Positions 51,549 through 59,615 of a stretch of DNA of 64,000 nucleotides are shown one piece after another. The notes under the pieces are model-generated. The model was not told the origin of the DNA. It made no database searches and worked only from the letters and a program-made list of their open reading frames with translations. Made by a program: the position numbers and the translations under genes. Numbering within the stretch: the first letter of the stretch is position 1; each line of letters opens with the position of its first letter. This stretch comes from JAOAPG01 sp963791575 (GTDB taxonomy: Bacteria; Acidobacteriota; Terriglobia; Terriglobales; Acidobacteriaceae). Location of the stretch: the NCBI GenBank assembly GCA_963791575.1, contig CAWBSY010000004.1:124001-188000 (forward strand), in the 5' to 3' direction.

Positions 51549-52646
51549 ATGCCTTCCGACCGCATCCTGGTAGTAGACGACGAAGAGCCAATCCGCGAGA
51601 TTGTTACTTCGATGCTAAGCGCGGCCAATTACAAGTGCCGGCAAGCGGCTTCCGGGCTTGAGGCCCTTGCAATACTCGATTCCGGGGAAGAATTCGAGTT
51701 GATTCTTTCTGATCTGATGATGGCGGAGCTCGATGGAATCGGCTTGCTCGAGCGCGCCAAGGAACGCTTCCCTGATATTCCTGTCGTTATGGTCACTGCA
51801 GTTCATGACATTTCAGTGGCGCTAGCTGCCATTCGCAATGGAGCTTACGATTATCTACTGAAGCCTTTCGAGCGCGAGCAGTTGCTCGCAACGGTACGAC
51901 GTGCCCTTGAGAATAGACGTCTGAAGCTGGAAAATCGCGCCTACCAAACCAACCTGGAAGCACTGGTTACAGCGAAGACCCAGCAGTTGCGACAAACCAT
52001 CGGGAATCTGGAACGATCATACGACATCACCTTGGAAGCTTTGGGCGACGCCCTTGACCTCAAGGATGCAGAGACCGAGGGCCATTCCAAGCGAGTTACA
52101 GCGTTCACAATTGCCATTGCACGGGCAATGGGATTGCCCAAGGATCAGATTGCAGTGATTGCTCGGGGAGCGTTTTTGCATGATATTGGCAAGATGGCGA
52201 TTCCCGATGCGATTCTTCGCAAGCCCGGCGCACTGACACACGAAGAAGCGGAGATCATGCGCGAGCACTGCTATCGCGGATACAAGATGCTGGCGAAGAT
52301 TCCGTTTTTAACCGAAGCGGCTGAGATCGTCTATTCGCACCAAGAAAAATTTGATGGAACTGGCTACCCGCGCGGATTAAAAGGCGAAGAGATTCCGCTG
52401 GGCGCGCGTCTTTTTTCAGTGGCCGACACCCTCGATGCGATTACCTCGAATCGCCCGTACCGTCCCGCACAAACGCTGGGGGCTGCCCGCATAGAGATCG
52501 AGAAGTGGTCTGGCCGCCAGTTCGATCCGGACGTAGTGCGAATGTTTCTCTCGATGCCAGAGAATATTTGGGCCGATCTGCGCAGAGAAATCGATGCGCA
52601 GAATTACCGCTTCGCCTATTCCACTCCGGCAAAAGCGTCCTCTTAG
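51549..52646 (+). CDS. HD-GYP response regulator (cyclic-di-GMP phosphodiesterase type)
   Basis: A 365-residue two-domain protein. The receiver domain has the acidic pair VVDDEE, the phospho-acceptor Asp in ELILSDLMMAELDG (about Asp55), and Lys in LLKPFERE. After a coiled-coil linker the HD-GYP domain has HSKRVTAFTIAIARAMGL, HDIGKMAIPDAILRKPGALTHEE, YSHQEKFDGTGYPRGLKGEEIPLGARLFSVADTLDAITSNRPYRP. HD-GYP domains hydrolyse cyclic di-GMP. The motif H-H-E of the family is here S-H-Q-E. It is divergent from the sensor kinase. Confidence 0.9.
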   Translation: MPSDRILVVDDEEPIREIVTSMLSAANYKCRQAASGLEALAILDSGEEFELILSDLMMAELDGIGLLERAKERFPDIPVVMVTAVHDISVALAAIRNGAYDYLLKPFEREQLLATVRRALENRRLKLENRAYQTNLEALVTAKTQQLRQTIGNLERSYDITLEALGDALDLKDAETEGHSKRVTAFTIAIARAMGLPKDQIAVIARGAFLHDIGKMAIPDAILRKPGALTHEEAEIMREHCYRGYKMLAKIPFLTEAAEIVYSHQEKFDGTGYPRGLKGEEIPLGARLFSVADTLDAITSNRPYRPAQTLGAARIEIEKWSGRQFDPDVVRMFLSMPENIWADLRREIDAQNYRFAYSTPAKASS

Positions 52647-52753
52647 GTCATCATCTTTGGCGGGGTGTTTCATTCCGCAAGATCCGCTCGCTCCCGCGTT
52701 CTTCATATAGCAGTTCCGCAGGGTAGACTGCTCATAACAACTGGAGGACGACG

Positions 52754-53476
52754 ATGAAGAAGCGCATCACTCTTTGTTTCGCCGTTTTGCTTTTAACCAA
52801 CTGTTTCGCCGTCGCGCAAGAACATCCTGCCGTGACCGCTCAGCCCAACAGCGTCTTCGTCGGTGCTGATGGCAAGTTCGAAACCAACCCAGACACCGCT
52901 CTCATTCAATTCGATATTTCGGTGCAGGAAGACAATTCGAAAGCTGCTTACGATCGCGCTTCGAAAGCTGCGGAGCAGATTCGTCAGGTTTTGCGCTCCA
53001 ACGGAATTGAACCGAAGACCGCGGAGATCGGCTACTATGCCGTCCAACCTGTATACGACTATCGGACTGCTAAGCAAAAGGTAGTCGGATACCGGGTCAA
53101 TGCAAACGTCTCGTTGAAGTTGAAAGATTTTTCTAAGGTCGCTCCGATTGTCCAGCAACTCGCCGATACTGATGTCACGAACCAAAGCGTAAGTTATACG
53201 CTCGAAAATATTGATGCCGCGAAAACCAAGGCGGTAGAGGATGCCTATCGTCGAACGCGAGAATTAGCCGATGCCCTCGCCCGCGCCAGCGGCCGAACTG
53301 TGGGACAGCTCTCCTACGCTTCCGTGGATACCTTCGAGAACGTGCGGCCGGTGCCCATGAGAGCTCGTCCTATGGCAATGAACATGAGCGCTCAACAAGC
53401 CGCCCCAACGGAAGAGTTCAGCCCACAGAACTCCACCGTCACCGCGCATGTGAATGCAGTTTTTGAATTGAAATAG
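52754..53476 (+). CDS. SIMPL-domain (DUF541) periplasmic protein
   Basis: A 240-residue secreted protein with a signal peptide (KRITLCFAVLLLTNCFAVAQ). The SIMPL/DUF541 domain begins at VFVGADGKFETNPDTALIQFDISVQE and shows the family segments GYRVNANVSLKLKDFSKVAPIVQQLAD and AVEDAYRRTRELADALARASGRTVGQLSYASVD. The domain occurs in interleukin-1 receptor associated and bacterial oxidative-stress proteins such as BP26; the biochemical role is unknown. SD GGAGGA lies 6 bases before the ATG. Confidence 0.85.
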   Translation: MKKRITLCFAVLLLTNCFAVAQEHPAVTAQPNSVFVGADGKFETNPDTALIQFDISVQEDNSKAAYDRASKAAEQIRQVLRSNGIEPKTAEIGYYAVQPVYDYRTAKQKVVGYRVNANVSLKLKDFSKVAPIVQQLADTDVTNQSVSYTLENIDAAKTKAVEDAYRRTRELADALARASGRTVGQLSYASVDTFENVRPVPMRARPMAMNMSAQQAAPTEEFSPQNSTVTAHVNAVFELK

Positions 53477-53524
53477 ATTAAGCTCTGCGAATTCCTGGAG
53501 TCCCTCGCCTGCCGCTACAAAAAT

Positions 53525-53815
53525 TCAACCGAGGTCACTTATACTTTCGGCAGTTGTGGGATCAATCATCGTCCGTATCTCGGAAACCTGATTCGCTGGA
53601 AAGCCACCCTGTGTGGCGTGTTCCCGAATCAACTGTTCATTCGGCGCGATGTAAATGCAGTAGATCTTATCGTCGGTGACGTAACTTTGTACCCACTGGA
53701 TTTCCGGACCGAGGTTCCGAAGCACACCGCAGGATGTCTGTGAGACGGCTTGCAGTTGCTCCGTAGTGAGTTGGCCGGCACCGGGCAGTTCGCGCTCAAT
53801 TACATACTTGGGCAA
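53525..53815 (-). CDS. DUF4242 family protein
   Basis: A 96-residue cytoplasmic protein with the DUF4242 pattern: PKYVIERELPGAGQLTTEQL, then SCGVLRNLGPEIQWVQSYVTDDKIYCIYIAPNEQLIREHATQGGFPANQVSEI. The family includes a small nickel-binding protein; in this copy the putative metal ligands cannot be judged. The TTG at 53815 was chosen because AAAGGAG lies 5 bases before it; the ATG at 53881 is further upstream and has poor context. Confidence 0.75.
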   Translation of the reverse strand: MPKYVIERELPGAGQLTTEQLQAVSQTSCGVLRNLGPEIQWVQSYVTDDKIYCIYIAPNEQLIREHATQGGFPANQVSEIRTMIDPTTAESISDLG

Positions 53816-53895
53816 GTTTTCTCCTTTAGGAATTGATGTGTACGATGAAACACTAGCTACCACGCGGATGTAGCCGCTCACGGCTGTCGCTCGGG

Positions 53896-54611
53896 TTATT
53901 TCCGAATCCGGCTCCCATCGAGCGTAACTTCCCGCTCAATCACCATTTCAAATGTCGTCCCAGCCATCATCTGAATGTCTTTGCCTCGAGACAACGTCGC
54001 GATTGCCATACCCACCGCACCACCAGCTCCCGCACCGATCAACCCTCCCTTAACTCCATTACTAAGGCCGCCAATAAGCGCTCCAGTGCCAGCTGTGCTT
54101 GCGACGGTTCCCGCCTTATGTCCAGCATCGCTATCTTCCTGGATTGTGCCCTCTTTATCCTTCACGGAGGTCCGATCAACGCCAGCGGAGTTCTCAATCG
54201 ATCCAGGCAGCATCACGGTATATCCGCTGGGATAGACAAGCGCGGTAAAGTGCATGAGAACTTCAGCACGCCCTTTGATATGTCCGCCACGCTGGATATG
54301 ACTGATCCTTCCCTGCACATATGTACCCGCCGGAACCAGCATCCGGCCATTGACCACAATCGGAAACGTGGTCTGGGCATAGACAGCATCACCGTCCCGC
54401 GTACCTTTTGTGGAGATTGCATATTGAAGAGAAAGCGGAACCCTGGTTCCCGCAGGGATGACTGACCTGATCAGACGCGGTGGTCGCCACACTGCGGTGG
54501 AGAGGATGCAGCAGATGCAAGATTGTGTTGCGCAGCATCTGGCTGAGAACCTGGACCAGCTTGCCCGAATGCGGCAGAGAGAAGCACCAGAAAACTGATT
54601 GCTATGCGCAT
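53896..54611 (-). CDS. Secreted TrbI/VirB10-like beta-domain protein with glycine-zipper segment (frameshifted)
   Basis: The start at 54611 gives a signal peptide (MRIAISFLVLLSAAFG) and about 30 residues, then stops at 54471 in that frame. A one-base deletion in the CC at 54479-54480 (CCC expected) would join it to the main frame, which continues as PRLIRSVIPAGTRVPLSLQYAISTKGTRDGDAVYAQT. The main part has the I-P-A-G-T-x-V-P-L-x-L pattern seen in TrbI/VirB10-type beta-barrel domains, then a glycine-rich stretch GLSNGVKGGLIGAGAGGAVGMAIA (about residues 180-203) of glycine-zipper type. It is presumably periplasmic; no conjugation genes are nearby. The function is unknown. Confidence 0.55.
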
Positions 54612-54718
54612 ATCCCCTCCAACGAACGCAGTATACCTGCAAGGGTCTGGAACTGCCTCGCATTTTGGGTAGGATGCACGATCAGAGAGAAATGCCGTTT
54701 CGTAAATTTCGGCATAGA

Positions 54719-54997
54719 CTAGCTACCACTCCGTTTAAGTTGACTCTCCCGCACATTCCCCATAAATTGGGATTGCAGCTTTTGCGCGCACAGCTCGCCA
54801 CATACATGCAATGTGCCCTCTTTTGCGGCGATTTCTTCATCCCACGGACAGAGGTAGAGTACAGGGCAATTGAACTCGCCGAACGAAGTCCACATTAGCC
54901 ACCAGCGGTCGGTGGACCGCTTCAGAGTTCCGCAGTTCGGTCCCGCGCAGCGGTGAAGCCCCGTCGTGACCGGCAGCTTTGAATTACCAGATCCCAT
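54719..54997 (-). CDS. Small cysteine-containing protein, unknown function
   Basis: A 92-residue protein with paired cysteines that could bind zinc: HRCAGPNCG (about residues 15-23), CPVLYLCPWDEE (about 44-55) and HVCGELCAQKL (about 64-74). No signal peptide or membrane helix is visible. The pattern of three Cys pairs separated by 20 residues suggests a small zinc-binding fold. The family was not recognised. It is separated from the DUF1343 gene by a gap of about 90 bases on the same strand. Confidence 0.55.
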   Translation of the reverse strand: MGSGNSKLPVTTGLHRCAGPNCGTLKRSTDRWWLMWTSFGEFNCPVLYLCPWDEEIAAKEGTLHVCGELCAQKLQSQFMGNVRESQLKRSGS

Positions 54998-55084
54998 GAT
55001 TTTCAGATTTACTACTTTTGGATTTTCATACGAGTGCTGCCCATTGTAGCGAATCGAGCGCCGGCCGTGAACTGGAACTTGGAT

Positions 55085-57535
55085 TTACCTATAGATCAAA
55101 TATTTCTGCCTGATCTGCTCAAACTTTTCCAGCGACTCGCGCCAGTCTTCTGCGATTCGCCGCGGGTCTTCTCCTTTAGAAATTGAATCAAAAACGGTTT
55201 GATTTACTAGCAATTGATTCATTCGCTCCAGGTGATATTGCTCTGGATAAAGTTTGTGCAGCGCCGACGCCAGCTCGATGCCAAGTTCAGGAGCGTCCAA
55301 AGCATTGCGTTCTGTCAGAATGATATTGATCCCACTGCACTTTTGATTCTCATAAATGCTGCTCGTCGGGGTGAAGCTTGCACTTACGAAACGCACTCCG
55401 GATATATTTCTGGCGTTCAGATATTGGGCGAGCTCGCGTCCATTAATCCATGGCGCACCGAGTAGTTCGAATGGCGTATCGGTCCCACGTCCCACTGAAA
55501 CATTTGTTCCTTCCACCATCGCCACCCCCGGATACAAACTCGCCTGGGTAAGGTTGCGTAGATTCGGCGACGGATTAATCCAGTCCAAGCCCGTTGAATC
55601 GTACCAGTCGCCTCGCATCCACCCTTCCATCGGGACTACAGTAAGACGCGCCAGGAGGTTGCGCTCTCCATTAAACATCTTTGCCAGCTCGCCAATTGTC
55701 ATGCCATGTCGTATAGGAATAGGCATGTAATTCGTGAAGGTATCGTGCCCGACATCGGTCAGTGGACCTTGAATAAAAGATCCCGTGATCGGGTTTGGGC
55801 GATCAAGCACAACGACTTCGATTCCAACTTTGGCCGCAGCTTCGAGAAAATATCCCAGTGTCGATTCGTAGGTGTAGAAACGGACTCCCGCGTCTTGAAT
55901 GTCAACTACCACCGCATCCAGTGTTTTAAGAACCTCAAGCGAAGGACGTCGAGCAGCATCGGTTGCACCGTAAACGCTATAGATCGGAATTTTAGTTGTC
56001 GCGTCGCGAGAATTTCCAATATCTGTAGTATCAAGCGCACCGGTCACGCCGTGCTCAGGGCTGAAAATTGCATCGAGAGAAATGCCAGGCACTTTGGACA
56101 AGACGTCAATAGTCCGTTGTCCCTGGGAATCGACGCCAGTTTGATTCGTGAGCAGCCCAATTCTCTTCTTGGAACCAGTAACATCCGTTGAACTCGCACC
56201 ACCCGCCATCTCAGGTGGGGTACCTGCACCTCCGCTGCGAATCGCACCAAAGCCATGCGCCTCGAGCACATCAATTCCAGTTTGCACTGCGCCGTTGCGA
56301 CTCGCCAGCCTTCGCGCTGCCGTCTGTGTCTCGTTGTAGCCCGTGATACTTCTCCAGCGCATCTCTTCTTTTTCGTCTACCGTCAACGGCAAAGCTGCGG
56401 CAACCGCAGTGGCAACTTTTGACCGCAGGGCGACGGCAGTTCCCTTCCCGCGCGGATGAACGCCATTGGTTAGAAGAACAATAAATGTCCGCGTTGTCGG
56501 ATCAATCCACAACGAGGTGCCGGTGAATCCTGTATGCCCGAACGAACCGACTGGCAACAAGTCTCCGCGATTGCTGGAAAATGGCGAATCAATGTCCCAA
56601 CCAAAGCCCCGCAACACGGTCGACGTTGGAGGTTGCTGAGGAGTGGTCATCTTCTCGACCATCAAAGGCGACAATACTGGGCTGCCGTTCATCAAAGCCA
56701 GCGCAAACTTTGATAAATCATCGGCCGTCGAAAATAGTCCGGCGTGTCCGGCGACTCCACCCATGCGCCGGGCAGTGGGATCATGCACAACTCCACGCAG
56801 CATCTTGTTATTTTCGTCGTATTGAGTAGGAGCAATTTTTGGCAACCACGTCGCAGGTGGAAGAAAGCGAGTATGCGTCATCTTCAAAGGGACGAAGATA
56901 TTTTTCTCACAGTATTTGTCGAGGGTAGTTCCAGAAACACGCTCGACCAGCGCACCAAGTGTGATGAAGTTGATGTCGCTGTAAAGAAATCGTGATCCCG
57001 GTGGAGAATTCGGCGTGGCAGCGAAGGCCATCCCGAATGCGGTTTCGCGTCCTTGCCAAGGCTGGCTCAAGTCGAGGTCTTCCGGCAATCCGGAATGATG
57101 CGTCAGTAATTCCCGGACCGTAACATCTTCTTTTCCGTTCTGCCCAAACTCAGGAAGATATTTTGTAACAGGCTCATTCGGACGAACCTCACCGCTCTGT
57201 ATTAACTGCATGACCGCCGTAGTCGTAGCGATGACCTTGGTCAAAGACGCTAGATCAAAAATAGTATCGACAGTCATCGGTTCGCGTCGTGGCTCAACCG
57301 CCCGATTGCCAAATGCTTTCCGGTAAACAACCGCCCCGTTATGCCAGACCAGAAGCACGGCGCCGGGGACCTGGTTATTGTGAATCGCATCCTGGACAAT
57401 ATCATCGAGAACGCCTAGACGTGAGGGTGTAGCGTTCTTTTTGACCTGAGCCCAAGCAGGTAAAGCGAAAACGCCGAAGACCAAAGCAGTCGCGAGTAAC
57501 CACGCAGTGGATCGTCGCCAGAACAAATGAGTCAT
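55085..57535 (-). CDS. Fusion of a serine beta-lactamase-like hydrolase and a DUF1343 (NamZ-type) domain
   Basis: About 816 residues with a signal peptide (TAWLLATALVFGVFALPAWA). The N-terminal part is a class C beta-lactamase/esterase fold: Ser and Lys in LASLTKVIAT (S-x-x-K, about residue 95), a Y-S-D element in FLYSDINFITLG and HTGFTG (the K-T-G equivalent). After about residue 440 a DUF1343 domain follows (ADAIFSPEHGVTG-type segment ISLDAIFSPEHGVTG, DIQDAGVRFYTYESTLGYFLEAA, RHGMTIGELAKMFN, VEGTNVSVGRGTDTPFELLGAPW). DUF1343 includes the exo-N-acetylmuramidase NamZ. ATG 57535 gives the signal peptide; an upstream ATG at 57574 is in frame. Confidence 0.85.
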   Translation of the reverse strand: MTHLFWRRSTAWLLATALVFGVFALPAWAQVKKNATPSRLGVLDDIVQDAIHNNQVPGAVLLVWHNGAVVYRKAFGNRAVEPRREPMTVDTIFDLASLTKVIATTTAVMQLIQSGEVRPNEPVTKYLPEFGQNGKEDVTVRELLTHHSGLPEDLDLSQPWQGRETAFGMAFAATPNSPPGSRFLYSDINFITLGALVERVSGTTLDKYCEKNIFVPLKMTHTRFLPPATWLPKIAPTQYDENNKMLRGVVHDPTARRMGGVAGHAGLFSTADDLSKFALALMNGSPVLSPLMVEKMTTPQQPPTSTVLRGFGWDIDSPFSSNRGDLLPVGSFGHTGFTGTSLWIDPTTRTFIVLLTNGVHPRGKGTAVALRSKVATAVAAALPLTVDEKEEMRWRSITGYNETQTAARRLASRNGAVQTGIDVLEAHGFGAIRSGGAGTPPEMAGGASSTDVTGSKKRIGLLTNQTGVDSQGQRTIDVLSKVPGISLDAIFSPEHGVTGALDTTDIGNSRDATTKIPIYSVYGATDAARRPSLEVLKTLDAVVVDIQDAGVRFYTYESTLGYFLEAAAKVGIEVVVLDRPNPITGSFIQGPLTDVGHDTFTNYMPIPIRHGMTIGELAKMFNGERNLLARLTVVPMEGWMRGDWYDSTGLDWINPSPNLRNLTQASLYPGVAMVEGTNVSVGRGTDTPFELLGAPWINGRELAQYLNARNISGVRFVSASFTPTSSIYENQKCSGINIILTERNALDAPELGIELASALHKLYPEQYHLERMNQLLVNQTVFDSISKGEDPRRIAEDWRESLEKFEQIRQKYLIYR

Positions 57536-57581
57536 AGTAGGAAGATGTTCTGAATGTACACAACGCGAGATCAATAACTCA

Positions 57582-57610
57582 AGAAACGGAAGTAAGGAGG
57601 TGCCGTTTCT
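57582..57610. other. Eight-base inverted repeat between two minus-strand genes
   Basis: AGAAACGG (57582-57589) and CCGTTTCT (57603-57610) surround a 13-base loop that contains AAGGAGGTG on the plus strand. It lies between the small membrane protein and the hydrolase fusion. No T-run is present, so it is not a typical terminator. Confidence 0.25.
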
Positions 57611-57640
57611 GCCACGTTTGAAACAAGTTCCAGGAGCTAA

Positions 57641-57838
57641 TCAGCGACCGCGCTTCAATAGCAAGCACCCACCGATTAGCGAGAAGATGCCTACCAGAAT
57701 GCCAAAGGCGATTCCCGCCAAGAATGGTGGGGAATGCGCAGCGTCGCCTGCATAAGCATAATAGTGGTGTAGAAGATGTGCGAAGGCTAGCGTCGTGAAT
57801 AAGACGGCGAGTCCACTCAAAATGTTCAGAATTCGCAG
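57641..57838 (-). CDS. Small two-helix membrane protein, probable CTG start
   Basis: A 65-residue protein too short for routine calling. The frame gives two clean helices, ILNILSGLAVLFTTLAFAHLL and PPFLAGIAFGILVGIFSLIGGCLLL, joined by a His/Tyr/Ala-rich loop, and ends KRGR. No ATG, GTG or TTG lies near the start, but a perfect GGAGG ends 7 bases before a CTG at 57838, so initiation at CTG is likely; the next TTG (57820) is too far from the SD. Upstream in frame there is a stop 30 codons back. The function is unknown. Confidence 0.5.
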   Translation of the reverse strand: MRILNILSGLAVLFTTLAFAHLLHHYYAYAGDAAHSPPFLAGIAFGILVGIFSLIGGCLLLKRGR

Positions 57839-58037
57839 GCGGCTTCCTCCGGTGAGATGGGCCAGTCGGTTACAACACTCTGGGTTGCAATGTTAGGAGT
57901 GCTGCGATAGGAAGTCAACGGAGGAATGGGATGGCGTCGTAGTTGCGATCATCGTGCGTGAACACAATACGGGACGCATATTGTGCGAACTTCGGCGTTG
58001 CTGATCTCCTCCGTCCTGACGTCAGCACGCGCGCATC

Positions 58038-58079
58038 AAAATAAAAAGCGAGGCCGGTTCTGGCTTGCCCCGGCCCCGC
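58038..58079 (-). terminator. Rho-independent terminator after the LLM oxidoreductase gene
   Basis: On the minus strand a GC-rich stem (GCGGGGCCGG with CCGGCCTCGC, one mismatch; plus-strand coordinates 58048-58057 and 58070-58079) is followed by TTTTTATTTT. It lies about 22 bases after the stop codon at 58102. Confidence 0.75.
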
Positions 58080-58101
58080 ACGGATCAATCGCAGCAAAAC
58101 T

Positions 58102-59289
58102 TTATGCCGCAGCACTGGTCTTTCGCAAACGTGGGATGATTTCCTTCCCGTAGAACTCGATGACGCGTTTTTGATCCGGTTGACCGGCATGTATGTGGAC
58201 TTCAGTCGCCCCGCTCTCGAATAACTCAGTGATCGTTTTAATGTGTACTGCTGGATCCGTGCCGATCGGCCAACCTTCCATGACTTTTTCGAGGGGCACC
58301 TCTTTGTTGGCGCGCTCCTCGATGACTTGCGGATCTCGGACATTGTAGTAAGGGTCCCAGGCTTTCGGACCAAAACGCCACAACTCCGCAGCCTGCTGGG
58401 CGTCTTTCTTATCTCCGACGACAACATAAGTCTCTACAAATACCGGCATTTTACTTGGATCTTTGCCGGCATCCCTTGCACCGCTCTCAAACTCCGCCTT
58501 GTGCTGTTTCCATGTTTTAGGATCAGTGATAAGGCCATCCGCATATTGCCCGACTCGGCGCATTGCCTTTGGACCATTACCTGCCATCAGAAGCGGTATT
58601 GGCTTTGCCGGAGGATCATAGAGTTTCATGTTCACGTTATAGTATTTGCCCTTGTGACTGATCTGCTGCCCAGTCCAGAGTTGGCGGATGATGTCAGTAG
58701 CTTCAACTAATCGCTCCGAGCGTTCCGGCCATTTCGGCCAGGAGCCAACGGCGGCCTCTTCGTTCAAAGCCTCACCAGTGCCAATGCCCAGGAATATTCT
58801 CCCCGGAGTGAGCAGACTGAGCGATGCAAAAGCCTCGGCAACCACAGCTGGGTTATAACGAAATGTAGGACAAGTAACGGTGGTCCCCATCCAAATACGG
58901 CGAGTGCGTTGTCCGATGGCACCCATCGTTAGCCAGGCTTGTCCCGCGTGTCCCTCATTTGCTTGCCAGGGTTGCAGGTGATCGCTAAAGGTGAGGACAT
59001 CGAAACCAGCCTCTTCGCAAGCTATGCCGAGTTCCAAAAGTTCGGGCACAGGAAATTGTTCGAACGCCAATTGGAATCCGAGCATGCCCTTGTGCAGCGG
59101 GCTTGTACTACGGTTTTTCGATCCGCTGGTCTGAGGCACACCGCCCCCGCTTGCTGGCACCGTGCCCATCAAAGAGGCACCAAGTATGGCTCCGGTAGAT
59201 TTCAACATGGCGCGCCGATTGAACGACAAATGTGAATTGGTTTCGTAAGCTTCATGAATGTCATTCGCCTCGTTCGGAATTTCTTGCAT
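58102..59289 (-). CDS. Tat-exported F420-dependent type LLM oxidoreductase
   Basis: A luciferase-like (LLM) flavin/F420 oxidoreductase of the F420-dependent glucose-6-phosphate dehydrogenase/hydroxymycolate dehydrogenase group. The barrel starts at GFQLAFEQFPVPELLELGIACEEAGFDVLTFSDHLQPW (about residues 68-105); TVTCPTFRYNPAVVAEAFASL and GRIFLGIGTGEALNEEAVG-like segments are typical. The N-terminus has a twin-arginine signal (FNRRAMLKSTGAILGASLMG), so the enzyme is probably exported folded with cofactor. ATG 59289 is preceded by AGGAG at 8 bases. The cofactor choice (F420 or FMN) is inferred from family; F420 biosynthesis genes are not in the window. Confidence 0.82.
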   Translation of the reverse strand: MQEIPNEANDIHEAYETNSHLSFNRRAMLKSTGAILGASLMGTVPASGGGVPQTSGSKNRSTSPLHKGMLGFQLAFEQFPVPELLELGIACEEAGFDVLTFSDHLQPWQANEGHAGQAWLTMGAIGQRTRRIWMGTTVTCPTFRYNPAVVAEAFASLSLLTPGRIFLGIGTGEALNEEAAVGSWPKWPERSERLVEATDIIRQLWTGQQISHKGKYYNVNMKLYDPPAKPIPLLMAGNGPKAMRRVGQYADGLITDPKTWKQHKAEFESGARDAGKDPSKMPVFVETYVVVGDKKDAQQAAELWRFGPKAWDPYYNVRDPQVIEERANKEVPLEKVMEGWPIGTDPAVHIKTITELFESGATEVHIHAGQPDQKRVIEFYGKEIIPRLRKTSAAA

Positions 59290-59615
59290 TCGCGTTCTCC
59301 TGATAATTGCAGCAGAGAGCAGGTCATAAACTCGCACCCTTCGGCGTTAGGCCAATTTCGATGCGCGGCAACTTCGAGAGTTTGCCGGGGAAAATCGAGC
59401 CTCTCGCGTATGTCAGGACTGCTCGTTCTTTGCGGATGCATTTCGAGCCGCACACGTCGAACCCGCTCACCGGAGGTACTTACCTAGATCTATAGCAATA
59501 ACGCTGCTCTCGTACAGATTTGGCCTGATTCCCGCAAGCAGCTTCTTTCGTTACGGTTCAGCTGCGGTCAAATTTTTCTGAGCGTGCTTCCCTGTAGCCG
59601 CAGGAGCTGTCCTTG
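59290..59615. other. Divergent intergenic region
   Basis: About 325 bases between the LLM oxidoreductase and the beta-propeller gene. Frames that are open here lack natural composition and ribosome binding sites. It must contain both promoters. No clear operator, hairpin or RNA motif was found. Confidence 0.4.

Noticed and set aside
57594..57640. A strong AAGGAGGTG on the plus strand at 57594-57602
   Set aside because: No plausible plus-strand coding frame begins downstream; frames there mirror the minus-strand small membrane gene.
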